Counted from the first letter of the stretch, positions 50,213 through 62,281 are shown. The stretch: DNA of 64,000 bases from Rutidosis leptorrhynchoides (GCF_046630445.1 NC_092335.1:37100001-37164000); one strand, 5' to 3'. Made by a program: numbers and translations. The notes: generated from the letters alone by a model not told the origin.

Positions 50213-50527
50213 TGTTATAATTCAGTAGGCTTATAACTACCTTTAGTGGTTTGATTCTTGATGTTATAATTCAGTAGGCTTATAACTACCTTTAGTGGTT
50301 TGATTCTTGATTTAGAATACTAATAATGAAGTGTAAGAACAAAGATGATAATGGAGAGAAAGAAAGAAACACTTTGTAAGTGTGAGAAATGGTGCAAGTT
50401 TAATGCTTGCATTCATGAGTATTTATAGCCTAAAATCTCAATAAAAATACATACTTTGTGTACCAAAATTGACTATATGTATACACCAAAATTGACTATC
50501 CATATCTATATTATTATTATTATAACA
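50213..50527 (-). mobile_element. Copia 3' LTR (315 bp)
   Basis: The ends are TGTTATAA...TTATAACA. By reading it is identical to 55712-56026. Its inner side carries a polypurine tract (minus strand AAGGGGGAG). The target duplication CTTAT is at 50208-50212. The first 49 bp are duplicated in tandem (50213-50261, then again). Confidence 0.93.
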
Positions 50528-50689
50528 CTCCCCCTTGGATAGCAATTTTATTTTGTTGAAGATCAACTATAAATTACTGCCTCGTTAAAAACCTTGCTAA
50601 AGAAAACCCAGTGGGAAAAAAACTTTAGCTAAGGGAAAAAGAGTGCAGCATGGAGTTGACTCCCCCTCAAGTAGACATCGCTTCAGCTG

Positions 50690-53600
50690 TTACATCTTTT
50701 GAACATGTCTCATGCCAATGTTATGAACGTGTGTTCTGAAAATAGCAGTTGGAAGTGCTTTCGTGAAAAGATCAGCAGAGTTTTTGCTAGATTGCACATA
50801 TCTCATTTCAATCTGGTTGTCCTTAATGAGATTTTGAGTGTATGAGAAGAATCTAGGTGGTATGTGTTTTGTTCGGTCACTTTTGATATACCCTTCTTTC
50901 ATCTGTGCTATGCAAGCTGCATTATCTTCATAGATAGTTGTTGGACTTTTATCGCGTTCTAGTCCACAAGAATCAGTAATGAGTTGTGTCATTGATCTCA
51001 ACCAAAAACATTCTCGAGTAGCTTCATGTAATGCAATCACTTCGGCATGATTTGACGATGTAGCAACAAGTGTTTGTTTTTGAGAACGCCATGATATTGC
51101 AGTACCTCCATTTATGAATACATATCCAGTTTGAGATTTAGCTTTATGTGGATCAGATAAATAACCTGCATCTGCATAACCAACCAAATCTTGTTTTGAT
51201 TCGTTAGAATAAAATAATCCTAAATCAGTAGTTCCTCGAAGGTATCGAAATATGTGTTTGATCCCATTCCAGTGTCTTTTGGTAGGAGCAGAGCTGAACC
51301 TTGCCAACAAATTAACTGCAAAAGAAATGTCAGGTCTTGTACAATTTGTAAGATACATAAGAGCTCCAATTGCACTAAGATATGGTACTTCTGGTCCAAG
51401 AATGTCTTCTTGATCTTCACATGGACGAAATGGATCAGCTTCAACATTGAGTGATCTAACAACCATAGGAGTACTTAATGGTTTTGCCTTGTCCATATTG
51501 AAACGTTTCAAAATCTTTTCAGTATATGTTGTTTGATGTACAAGTAAACCATTAGGCATATGCTCAATTTGTAAACCAAGACAATACTTGGTTTTTCCGA
51601 GATCTTTCATTTCAAATTCTTTCTTTAGAAGTTGAATGGCTTCATGGATCTCTTTATTTGTACCTATGATGTTAAGATCATCAACATAAACAGCTATGAT
51701 CACATATCCGGATGTTGTTTTCTTAATGAAAACACAAGGGCAAGTAAGATTATTTGTATACCCTTTGCTTATCAAGTAATCACTTAATCGGTTATACCAC
51801 ATACGTCCCGATTGTTTTAACCCATATAAAGATCTTTGTAATTTAATCGAATACATTTCTTTGGGTTTTGCATTTGATGCTTCTGGTACCTTAAATCCTT
51901 CAGGTATCTTCATATATATATCACTATCAAGTGATCCATATAGATAAGCAGTCACAACATCCATGAGATGCATTTCTAAATTTTTAGAAACTGCCAGACT
52001 GATTAAGTACCTAAAAGTAATTGCATCCATAACAGGAGAATAAGTTTCTTCATAATCAATTCCCGGTCTTTGAGAAAAACCTTGAGCTACAAGTCTAGCT
52101 TTATACCTTGTAACTTCATTTTTCTCATTTCTTTTTCGGACAAAAATCCATCTGTATCCTACAGGTTTCACATCTTTAGGAGTGAGAATGATGGATCCGA
52201 AAACTTTTCTTTTATTGAGTGATTCTAATTCAGCTCGTATTGCTTCTTTCCATTGAGCCCAATCATGTCTATTTTGACATTCAACCATAGATGTTGGTTC
52301 TGGATCATCATCATTATTCATGATGTCATATGCAACATTAAATGAAAATTTCTCATCAAGATTTTTCATTTCATTTCGGTTCCATAATATTTTTGAATAT
52401 GCATAATTGATTGCAATTTCTGTATTGACATCATCAATCTCCTCTGCAGTAGGAGTACTGATTTGTGGTTCTTCTTGAACACTTTCTTTTACTTCATTAT
52501 CAGCTGATTTTCTTTTTCGAGGATTTTTATCCTTTGAACCGATTGGTCTTCCACGTTTCTGACGTGGCAAAGATTCATGAGTGACGTTATTGCCAGCTTT
52601 TGGAATTTCAATTCGAGCTGGAGTATTTACTGCTGGTATATATGATTTTGTCACCGTTTTTGTATCTGTAAATGCATCAGGCAATTGATTTGCAAGTTCT
52701 TGTATATGCATTATCTTTTGAACTTCTGTCTCGCATTCTTTTGTGCGAGGATCAAGATACTTTAATTGAGGTTCACACCATGAAACATCATTTTCTTTAT
52801 TTTTCATTTCTCCCCCTAATCTAGGGAACAATGTTTCATTAAAATGACAATCAGCAAAACGTGCTGTAAAAACGTCACCTGTCATAGGTTCAATATACCT
52901 TAATATTGAAGATGTTTCATATCCAACATATATTCCCAACCTCCTTTGAGGACCCATTTTTGTACGTTGTGGTGTCGCAATTGGAACATACACTGCACAA
53001 CCAAATGTTCTAAGATGGGAAATATTTGGCTCTTGACCAAAAGCAAGTTGTAGGGGGGAATATTTATGACTTGCACTTGGTCTGATGCGAATCAATGCAG
53101 CAGCATGTAAAATTGCATGACCCCATATAGATACAGGGAGTTTTGTTCTCATTATCAATGGTCTAGCGATTAATTGTAAACGTTTAATCAATGACTCGGC
53201 TAAACCATTTTGTGTATGCACATGAGCAACAGAATGTTCAACAACAATTCCTATAGACATGCAATAGTCATTAAATGCTTGAGATGTAAATTCACCAGCA
53301 TTATCAAGTCTCACCCTTTTAATGGTGTAATCAGGAAAATGAGCTCTCAATTTAATAATTTGGGCAAGAAATTTTGCAAATGCCACATTACGGCTTGATA
53401 ACAGACAAACATGAGACCATCTGCTAGATGCGTCTATTAGAACCATGAAATATCTAAATGGTCCACATGGTGGATGAATTGGTCCACATATATCACCTTG
53501 AATTCTTTCAAGAAACATTGGTGATTCTTTCTCAACCTTAAGTGGTGAGGGTCTAGTTATCAATTTTCCAAGAGAGCAAGATGTACATGGAACCATTGTA

Positions 53601-54241
53601 TCATGATGGATTTTTCTATCCTTTAGTGGATGTCCATGAGTACATTCAATAATCCTTTTCATCATTGTTGATCCTGGATGGCCTAATCTGTTATGCCATA
53701 AACTGAATACACCAGGATCAATATATTTTTCGTTAACTACCATATGTATTTCTGGTACATTTATATGTGTATAATGTAATCCAGAACTAAGTCTTGGCAG
53801 TTTTTCAACCACATGACTCTTGTCAGTGATACTTAAATATTTCTCATTTTCTGTTGTCACTGACTGATAATCATACCCGTTAAGGTATATGTCGGAGAAA
53901 CTCAATAAATTTCTGCTTGACTTGGGAGAAAATAAGGCATCATTTATTAAAAATTTTGTACCATTTGGTAGTATGAAATTTGCCTTTCCTATCCCTTTTA
54001 TCAAGTTAGCAGGTCCTGATATTGTATGTATAGTTCCTTCCGTTGGTTTTAGATCAATAAAATATTTCTCGGATTTAAGTATAGTGTGTGTAGTTCCACT
54101 GTCTGCTATACAGAGATCTCCACCACTTGATTGATGTTGTATTCCAGCAAAATTCATATTGAACTTCATATATAAGAAATAAATAGTGAGTACATTAATA
54201 TTACACAATATTTTAAACGCAAATAGATAGTACTGAAACAT
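50690..54241 (-). CDS. Ty1/copia pol polyprotein (1183 codons, open)
   Basis: A single open frame with all pol domains in copia order. Protease C-I-A-D-S-G-T-T-H is at about residues 44-52. The pre-integrase zinc region L-W-H-N-R-L-G-H-P-G is near 180 with C-x-x-C after it. Integrase has G-D-I-C-G-P, R-L-D-N-A-G-E-F and N-G-L-A-E-S supplying the D, D and E. Reverse transcriptase has W-I-F-V-R-K-R and Y-V-D-D-L. RNase H has G-Y-A-D-A-G-Y-L-S-D, T-S-S-N-H-A-E and Y-E-D-N-A-A-C. The first 30 or so residues (before F-A-G-I-Q-H-Q-S-S-G-G) look non-coding, and a methionine start at 54241 is doubtful. More likely this frame is reached from gag by splicing or readthrough. No internal stop was seen. 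The lineage within copia was not assigned. Confidence 0.92.
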   Translation of the reverse strand: MFQYYLFAFKILCNINVLTIYFLYMKFNMNFAGIQHQSSGGDLCIADSGTTHTILKSEKYFIDLKPTEGTIHTISGPANLIKGIGKANFILPNGTKFLINDALFSPKSSRNLLSFSDIYLNGYDYQSVTTENEKYLSITDKSHVVEKLPRLSSGLHYTHINVPEIHMVVNEKYIDPGVFSLWHNRLGHPGSTMMKRIIECTHGHPLKDRKIHHDTMVPCTSCSLGKLITRPSPLKVEKESPMFLERIQGDICGPIHPPCGPFRYFMVLIDASSRWSHVCLLSSRNVAFAKFLAQIIKLRAHFPDYTIKRVRLDNAGEFTSQAFNDYCMSIGIVVEHSVAHVHTQNGLAESLIKRLQLIARPLIMRTKLPVSIWGHAILHAAALIRIRPSASHKYSPLQLAFGQEPNISHLRTFGCAVYVPIATPQRTKMGPQRRLGIYVGYETSSILRYIEPMTGDVFTARFADCHFNETLFPRLGGEMKNKENDVSWCEPQLKYLDPRTKECETEVQKIMHIQELANQLPDAFTDTKTVTKSYIPAVNTPARIEIPKAGNNVTHESLPRQKRGRPIGSKDKNPRKRKSADNEVKESVQEEPQISTPTAEEIDDVNTEIAINYAYSKILWNRNEMKNLDEKFSFNVAYDIMNNDDDPEPTSMVECQNRHDWAQWKEAIRAELESLNKRKVFGSIILTPKDVKPVGYRWIFVRKRNEKNEVTRYKARLVAQGFSQRPGIDYEETYSPVMDAITFRYLISLAVSKNLEMHLMDVVTAYLYGSLDSDIYMKIPEGFKVPEASNAKPKEMYSIKLQRSLYGLKQSGRMWYNRLSDYLISKGYTNNLTCPCVFIKKTTSGYVIIAVYVDDLNIIGTNKEIHEAIQLLKKEFEMKDLGKTKYCLGLQIEHMPNGLLVHQTTYTEKILKRFNMDKAKPLSTPMVVRSLNVEADPFRPCEDQEDILGPEVPYLSAIGALMYLTNCTRPDISFAVNLLARFSSAPTKRHWNGIKHIFRYLRGTTDLGLFYSNESKQDLVGYADAGYLSDPHKAKSQTGYVFINGGTAISWRSQKQTLVATSSNHAEVIALHEATRECFWLRSMTQLITDSCGLERDKSPTTIYEDNAACIAQMKEGYIKSDRTKHIPPRFFSYTQNLIKDNQIEMRYVQSSKNSADLFTKALPTAIFRTHVHNIGMRHVQKM

Positions 54242-54308
54242 TTAGCAAACATAATGACAAAGACAGACGATATTAAATCGTTTATTTTTCAAAAGACACA
54301 CAACTTAA
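54171..54308 (-). other. Gag-pol spacer, possible intron of the copia element
   Basis: The gag frame ends at a TAA (54305-54307) and pol homology restarts about 140 bp later. The spacer is very T-rich on the minus strand. It has a GT near the gag end (GTTTAAGT) and an AG before the pol homology (ATATGAAG), so removal by splicing is possible. Readthrough of the stop is the alternative. Confidence 0.3.
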
Positions 54309-55328
54309 ACATTCAAGAAATCTTCATATAAATCAGATGGTTTCTCAGTGACTGTTGGATCAATATTATCCACAAAATTTACTTCCTTTTCTTTACCTTT
54401 CAGCGAATCCTGATACATCTTAACAAGATGTTTAGATGTTCGGCAAGTATTAGCCCAGTGGCCCATTCTACCACATCTGTAGCAAGATTCTTCAGAATTT
54501 TTAGAAGAATTTTCTTCAACATCTTGTTTAATGGGCTTGTTTTGTGGTTGATATTTATATTTTCGTGGATTACTATTTCTTTGACCACCACGGCCACGAC
54601 CACGACCACGTCCACGCCCATTACCATTACCATAAGGATGGTTTCTACCATAGTTATGGCTTTTGGCATGATGATGGTGATGGTTATTATAACCACGACC
54701 TTGCCCGCGTCCTTGTCCCTGTTTATAATTATTTGCAGTATTTGCTTCAGGGATTGCAAGTGTACCAGTAGGACGGGATTGCTGATTTTTCATTAATAGC
54801 TCATCATTTTGCTCTGCAACTAAGAGATATGAATTAAGTTCAGGATATGTTTTGAACTTTAGCATTCTCAAATTTCTTTGCACTGTGATGTTTGCAGCAT
54901 TCATTGTGGAGAAAGTTTTCTCCATCATGTCTGCATCACTAATTTCATGTCCACAGAATTTAAGTTGTGAACATGTATTATACAGAGCTGAGCTGTATTC
55001 ATTTACTTTCTTAAAGTCTTGGAACCTTAATGTTCTCCATTGCTCCATTGCAGCTGGAAGTAAAATTTCTCTTTGATTATTGAATCTGCTTTTGAGACCT
55101 TCCCATAAAACATGGGGATCTTCTACAGTCACATAATTATTTGGTAAGCATTCATCAATATGTTGATGAATAAAGCAACATGCCGTAGCTTGTTCAAGTG
55201 TTGTTTTCATTTATGGTTTCAAGAATGCCCATTGATTTAAGATGCATTTTTACTTTTATAACCCATGGCATGTAGTTGTTTCCAGTTGATTCTAAAGGAG
55301 TAAATTTAAGCTTTTCCAGATTCGACAT
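54305..55328 (-). pseudogene. Ty1/copia gag, one frameshift near its start
   Basis: The ATG at 55328 opens with the copia gag N-terminus (L-E-K-L-K-F-T-P-L-E, then N-Y-M-P-W-V-I-K-V). That frame ends after about 40 codons, near 55205. The frame from 55210 carries the rest: H-V-L-W-E-G-L-K-S-R-F-N-N-Q, the M-E-Q-W-R-T-L-R-F-Q-D-F segment, a Gly/Arg/His/Asn-rich basic region (about residues 165-215 of that frame) and a zinc knuckle C-Y-R-C-G-R-M-G-H-W-A-N-T-C. A single-base shift in an A-rich stretch explains the break. Given identical LTRs, the lesion is recent or an assembly error. Gag forms the virus-like particle in the cytoplasm. Confidence 0.8.
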
Positions 55329-55548
55329 TTTCTATTATCAAAAATTAAAACAAACATCATGATAAATTAGAGTCAATTTATATTCATAAGTATATAAACA
55401 TTAAACATAAATTTAATATAACATAAATGATAAGTAGGTGACAGTGTCGACCATGTGTAAGCAATCATAAATAAATGTTATATAACAAAAATATAAATAT
55501 TAGTAAACATAAATGAAAATTTGGCGACAGTGTCGACCATATATTTTT

Positions 55549-55680
55549 TCAGGTGGTATAACCGACCTATATCATTCTGGTGGTATAACCGACCATATAT
55601 CATTTTGGTGGTATAACCGACCATATATCATTTTGGTGGTATAACCGACCATATATCGTTTTGGTGGCAGAGCCAACCAT
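55549..55680 (-). repeat. Tandem repeat in copia leader (about four to five copies)
   Basis: Units of about 31 bp around GGTGGTATAACCGACCATAT lie between 5' LTR and gag. The first and last copies are diverged. Confidence 0.8.
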
Positions 55681-55711
55681 ATTTAGTATTAAGATTATCG
55701 TGCTGATAACG

Positions 55712-56026
55712 TGTTATAATTCAGTAGGCTTATAACTACCTTTAGTGGTTTGATTCTTGATGTTATAATTCAGTAGGCTTATAACTACCTTTAGTGGTTT
55801 GATTCTTGATTTAGAATACTAATAATGAAGTGTAAGAACAAAGATGATAATGGAGAGAAAGAAAGAAACACTTTGTAAGTGTGAGAAATGGTGCAAGTTT
55901 AATGCTTGCATTCATGAGTATTTATAGCCTAAAATCTCAATAAAAATACATACTTTGTGTACCAAAATTGACTATATGTATACACCAAAATTGACTATCC
56001 ATATCTATATTATTATTATTATAACA
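55712..56026 (-). mobile_element. Copia 5' LTR (315 bp)
   Basis: Identical in length and, by side-by-side reading, in sequence to 50213-50527. On the minus strand a primer block beginning GTTATCAGCACGA follows the LTR end. The target duplication CTTAT follows at 56027-56031. The whole element spans 50213-56026. Confidence 0.93.
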
Positions 56027-56159
56027 CTTATGTGGATGTGGGCAAAACACTTTTATCCTGTAATTTAATCAAAAATTAGTTGTGGAGCCCTCGCTTCGCG
56101 TTGGGACTTCGTTTTGAATGCGAGTTAAAAAAAAAATCTTGATATATTTTATAAAAAAG

Positions 56160-56460
56160 AATTTTTTCCGACATCGAACATTGAAGGGTTGTTCCTTTTG
56201 TGAAAGTTGCTTCTTTTAGCGTTCTTTTTTTTTAAAGTTAGTTGATCTATTTTGTAAAAAAGAATGTTTTTCGACATCTTTTGGTGGCATTGAAGGGTTG
56301 TTCCTTTTATGAAAGTTGCCTCTTTTATCGTTGACGGAAAAGAAAAAAAAAAGGTAGTTGATTTTTTTTGTAAAAAAATAATTTTTTTCCAACATCTTTT
56401 GGTGACATTGAAGGGTTGGTTCTTTTACGAAAGTTGCTTCTTTTATCGTTGGAGACAAAA
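56160..56460. repeat. Three-copy tandem repeat, unit about 110-118 bp
   Basis: The core CATTGAAGGGTTG recurs at 56179, 56288 and 56406, each followed by a GAAAGTTGC word and a T-rich stretch. The unit includes CGACATCTTTTGGTG in the later copies. A minus-strand ORF here is just the repeat read in frame. Confidence 0.8.
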
Positions 56461-56957
56461 AAAAGTGAAATGACGAAAATACCCCTGATTACTATTGATG
56501 AATAGTGCTACAAGGTTTTGTCTTTAGATAGTATAGTAATAGTAATTAATACGTTCAAGTTTCACCCTTTCATAAGACCTAAAAAGTATTGTAAAAACCT
56601 TGCTTTTTATATGCCGTGTTTTATATGGATCGATGTAAACATCAATATACGTAACGTATAATTAAATAACAATATTAAATGTCATCGAAAGACAGTTCAA
56701 ACAAGAACCACAAAAAGAGCGAGAACTACGAAAACGTTTTAATTACTTAATTTATATACATTTATATGCAACAAATTGCATATAAGTGTCATCTAATATT
56801 CATATCATTGGCAAAGAAATATTCACAACCACAAATTACATGTTCAATTGTGAATTATATGTAATGTTTGCATGTTACACAAACACATTTGCACATGTGA
56901 ATGAGAAATTATATATTTGATTATATAGTTAAGCTATAAGTTTTTTCAAACTATTTT
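56461..56957. other. Intergenic, AT-rich
   Basis: 56490-56545 (around GATAGTATAGTAATAG) looks like the end of an old dispersed element. The rest is AT-rich with no gene. Confidence 0.3.
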
Positions 56958-56970
56958 TTGTTCAATCTTA

Positions 56971-57213
56971 TTTATTTATTTTTTTTGTAAGCGAGGAAAC
57001 CCTCCTATGAACGAGCACATTGGCTCCATCATAGAAGGTAAAACATCGGGTAATCAAGCCCCCTAAGCGCGAGACCTGGTACCGGGTGAATTGCGCATTA
57101 TGCGCACCCTCTAGTCACACTCCCTTTTTGAACAATTTTGCATAGCCAGGAATTGAACCCGAGTGGTGTGCTTCATTGTGCAACTCGGTGGCCACTCATG
57201 CAAGCCTGAATGG
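56971..57213 (-). mobile_element. tRNA-derived SINE (243 bp) with 13-bp target duplication
   Basis: On the minus strand an A-box-like TGAGTGGCCACCGAGTTGC is followed by the B-box GGGTTCAATTCCTGG. The body includes CCGGTACCAGGTCTCGCGC, and the tail is A-rich (ACAAAAAAAATAAATAAA). The 13-bp duplication TTGTTCAATCTTA flanks it at 56958-56970 and 57214-57226. Confidence 0.85.
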
Positions 57214-57344
57214 TTGTTCAATCTTACTATCCATCAATATCTATATGTGATTCAAACCTACTCAAATGTGAAAATCCTTGTAATTTAATGATTCTCACAG
57301 TTTTCGCCATGTTTTTTGTTCTAGTTTGAAACTTTTAACTATTG

Positions 57345-57392
<48 letters not shown>

Positions 57393-57474
57393 TGGTAGGA
57401 TTAAGAGAGAAGTAACCAATCGGGGGGAAGCGGGGGGAAGCAAAAACTTTTTTTTTTGTTTTTAGAAAAAACCT

Positions 57475-59387
57475 TGTGAAAGGACCCGTTCATATACATT
57501 ATAAACGATTCACAATAGTTGATTACATCGCGAGGTACTTGACCTCTATATGATACATTTTACAAACATTGCATTCGTTTTTTAAAAGATAAACTTTCTT
57601 TACATCCAATATTTGACAGGCATGCATACCATTTCATAATATCCACTATCCAACTATAATTGACTTAATAATAATCTTGATGAACTCAATGACTCGAATG
57701 AAACGTCTTTCGAAATATATGCCATGAATGACTCCAAGTAATATCTTTAAAATGAGCAAATGCACAGCGGAAGATTTCTTTAATACCTGAGAATAAACAT
57801 GCTTTAAAGTGTCAACCAAAAGGTTGGTGAGTTCATTAGTTTATCATAATCATTCATTTCCATCATTTTAATAGACCACAAGAATTTCATTTCCAGTTCT
57901 CATAAATATACGTCCCATGCATAGAGACAAAAATCATTCATATGGTGAACACCTGGTAACCGACATTAACAAGATGCATATAAGAATATCCCCTATTATT
58001 CCGGGAAATCCTTCGGACATGATAAAAATGAATTCGAAGTACTAAAGCATCCGGTACTTTGGATGAGGTTCGTTAGGCCCAATAGATCTATCTTTAGGAT
58101 TCGCGTCAATTAGTAGATCGGTTTACTAATTCTTAGGTTACCAAGCAAAAGGGGCATATTCGGCTTCGATCATTCACCCATATAATGTAGTTTCAATTAC
58201 TTGTGTCTATTTCGTAAAACATTTATAAAAATTGTGCATGTATTCTTAGCCCAAAAATATAAAGGGTAAAAAGGTAAATGAAACTCACCTATTGTATTTC
58301 GTAGTAAAAATACATATAACGTCATTGAACAAGTGCAAGGTTGGCCTCGGATTCACGAACCTAAATTAATTATATATATTTATTTGTCGGTCAAAATTTG
58401 TCTTAACAAATTAGGTCAAGTCATAGTGTACCACAATCCTAATGCTCGAGGCTAATATGCAAAAGTCAACAAAAGTCAATTTGACTCAAAATAATTTCTA
58501 AAATTTATACATGATTATTATATAGTTTAAATATCGTCGTTCTATATTTTTAAATATTTTTAAGAGATTTATTAGAGTAAATAATATAATTCATTTATTA
58601 ATAAATAAAACTTTTATAAAAAAATATACTTTTATATATCTTAAGTAATAAAATTTATAAAGTTTATTTAATATCATAAAGATAATATGATAGGTATTAT
58701 TAAAGTAATTTTATTACACGTAGTAAAATATGTTTGTATCACATATTTATTTGATAAAATAATATCTATAATAATAGTAAGTAAAAGTTGTATTATTTTG
58801 TAATAATAATTATTATTATTATATTAATAAAAATATCAATATTTATAATTACTAAAAATGATATTATGATAAAATGATAATTCTAATTATGATAACTTTA
58901 ATATTTACGATACTTTTTAATATTAACTTTAAAATATTAATTCTATTTAAAATGATAATAATAATGACGTTTCATAATAGATTGACATTTCTATTAAAAT
59001 AATATTTTTTGTTAAAATAATAGTTTTAATATTATCAATACTTTTAATAATAATAATAGTAATGATAAAAATAATAAGAACAATAATATGATCTAAATTC
59101 ATATCTTACAATATTTTAATTTCATCATGATACACATACTCATTATTTCCTAATTGATTCATTTAATAGCTTTTAATCGTCTTTTATATCGTGTTTATAA
59201 TAATGATAATAATATTAAAAAAAAATAACTAGGTGTTACTAATATTAGTTTTAATTACAATAATACTAATAATGATAATTACTATGACATTATTAACGAT
59301 AATACTAATAATTATTTTAATGATAATATAATAATAATAATAACAATAACAATAACCATTTTAATGATATATATATTAATAATGATG

Positions 59388-59419
<32 letters not shown>

Positions 59420-59440
59420 TATAATAATACTAATTAGATG

Positions 59441-59513
<73 letters not shown>

Positions 59514-60698
59514 GATAAAACTAGATTGACGATAATAACGACGATAATAATAATCATTTTTAATAATAATACAAAAATTCAATTGACTATAACTTCTAAT
59601 CCGTTCATCGAAGCCATTCGATATCTAAATGAAACGTTCTTAATTTTTCGCTAGCTTTCCAACGACATGCATATCTTATACCTTATCTCAACCGCATATG
59701 TAACTAATTCGGAATTCAACATAACCTAGGTAATGGTAATATCAATAGTACAAGCATGCATAATTCTAAATACTCGAGCACTAGTCAGGGATACACTAAT
59801 AATATATAAAAGTTGAGTTATGAGTGCTCACGTATCAATATTGAGATTCAATATTGCAGGAAAGGTATGTAGACGCAACGGAGATGATAAACACTAGATT
59901 AACCTCACGAGCATACCCATGAACCATACACATCACTTCCATAGTTATAACCTATAATTTCCTTAGCCCTATCCCACTCGAAAAACTATGTTTGAAATTA
60001 CGCGAGCAGCACCTCGTCGTAGTATTTTATGTATAATACATAATAATACTACTCCTAACAATACTATACTAATACTAATAATAATAAGGTTAATATTAAT
60101 AATCTTAATATTAATAATAATATACATAATAATAATAGGATAAATATATTACAGAGAGATAGATGAATGATGATTTATGTGTGTGTGCGTACAAAATGAA
60201 CTCGAACGAAATTTAAGGACTTGGCCTCATATCTTTAGCCTTGCGATCGCATGGTATATGTTCCTTGAGGCCATGTGATCGCATGGTTCCTCTTGGCAGC
60301 CATCCTTCGACTAATTAAACCTGCCGACACTCTTATTTATTATTAATATTATTTATATATTATATTTAATTTATATAATTACTTATATATTATATTATAT
60401 TTACGATCATGGTAAAAATGTAATTTTTATTTCAATGTCTCGTACGTTGTCACTCGACTCATGTTCCGCTTTCAATTTTTCGAGCGAACTTTCGTACGTT
60501 TAGAAAACTAGCCTTTTACATTACGTGACATGTACACTTATTAATAATTTGACTTTACTCATCAAAAATTTACCTTATGATAAATGTAACCTATAAAATT
60601 GAGTGTTGTGGTTATTTGCTTCTATAAATCAGAGTCTCGTAGTTTATCAAAATGTATCATTTTAAATCATCTGTTAAAATTTTATATTTTGTTAGTTG

Positions 60699-60766
<68 letters not shown>

Positions 60767-61859
60767 TTATTTAAAATATATATTTGTTCATATTGAAATA
60801 TGTAATAATACAATATTTAGTTTTTCAAAACTAATTATATTTTTAAAGTTATTTTGGAATCGTTTAGATAGTAGAAAAATATTATATCAATCACGTTTAC
60901 ATTTTTGAAATGCTTTATCTACTAGTAATTTATAATATAAACTTTATTTAAATTCTTCAAAAGTCATATACAAATTATCTTATAAAACGTCCTAATTAAT
61001 AAAGTTCTTTTTAAACTGAAATGTTTTTATACATTTAAATCAAATATGATAACTTTGTTTTTCTAAAACTAAATATATAAAATAATCATTTTATTAAAAG
61101 GTTAAAATAGAAGAAGTTGTTATATCGTAAAAAAAATGTTTTAGAAAAGTAAGATTAAATATACTCTTAATAGGTTTCAAGCTTTTGAATTAACGTTTGC
61201 TGGTGACACGTGCTATAAAGTCCAAAGGTTAGTTAAACGTAAGAACTCACCTTAATGTAAAATGTCGCTACCCATTGTCTAAGTTACTTACATTCCACAT
61301 TCCAACTTTAAAATGATAAACATAATAGTTATCTTATTAATATCACGAGGAAATGTTGTAATGTATGAATTGAAAATCAATTACGAATCTTCACTAACTC
61401 TTGTCTAGTTCTCGTTAGTTGACACTTTGTTCTTATTTGTAAAATCACTTTACCATTTTCCGAATGTGGTTAAAAAGGAAAGGTTTCCTAAATCAAAGTG
61501 GACCTCTTAATAGGGACTCGTAGCCATAATTCAATGTATCTAATAATTCAATCATTTGATATCAGCTTTTAATTCCATTGATAACTATTAGAATATATTT
61601 TGAAACAAATACGTTTATATAAAGTATTATACGTCTAATACTTTGTTAAAGTTTTCAAGTTATAATATATACACATATACATATATAATCATTTTCGTTC
61701 ATATAATGGTTCGTGAATCATTAGAATTTGGTCGAGGTTAAATGAGTGTATGAACACAGTTTAAAATTCTTGAGATTCAACTTACAAACTTTGCTTATCA
61801 TGTCGGGAATATATAAAGATTAAAGTTTAAATTTGGTCAGAAATTTCCGGGTTGTCACA
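57475..61859 (-). mobile_element. LARD 3' LTR, copy 3 (4.39 kb)
   Basis: The ends are TGTGAAAGGACCC...GGTTGTCACA, with polypurine tract and hairpin at 61860-61895. It holds an (AAT)n-rich block (59385-59515), a 60-bp (AT)n run (60702-60764) and the palindromic GCGATCGCATGG words at 60243-60286. It is the longest LARD LTR in the window. The partner LTR lies beyond the right edge. Confidence 0.8.
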
Positions 61860-62281
61860 GTACCTACCCGTTAAAGAAATTTCGTCCCGAAATTTGATTG
61901 GGATGGTCATGGCTGACAATAAGTATGTTTTCATGACACATATAAGCTGAAGATTAGGGTTTTATCATCATTGAGTAATATGGATAAAATCTTTTGATTT
62001 TGCGAAGAGTACGAGTGAAGCTATTACCAAAAGAGTGAAATGAGTAGGTATAGATTCGTCATATCTTTTGACGTAGATAGGATTGATTTCCAAGTTCAAG
62101 AGATTTGGAGAAAATCTTCGTAATAGGATTTGATTAAGGAAATTAGGATCCGCTTTAAATGCATTCATCCATTTTGATTGCTCTATCGGATATTTTACTA
62201 TAAATCCACTCCCTTCGTTTCCTTACAACTCACACCTTCTCTTCTTTCTCCCTCAGCTCATACTTTAAAGTATTTGTCAAT
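61860..62281 (-). other. LARD copy 3 polypurine tract, hairpin and internal end
   Basis: The tract complement is at 61860-61875 and the hairpin at 61877-61895. A plus-strand TATAAAT box at 62199-62205 belongs to the antisense ORF. Confidence 0.65.

Noticed and set aside
49441..56545. Helitron split by the copia element
   Set aside because: End-like words are present on both sides, but no hairpin plus CTRR terminus or Rep/helicase sequence could be identified.
59312..59557. Tyr/Ile repeat ORF
   Set aside because: Product of the (AAT)n block.
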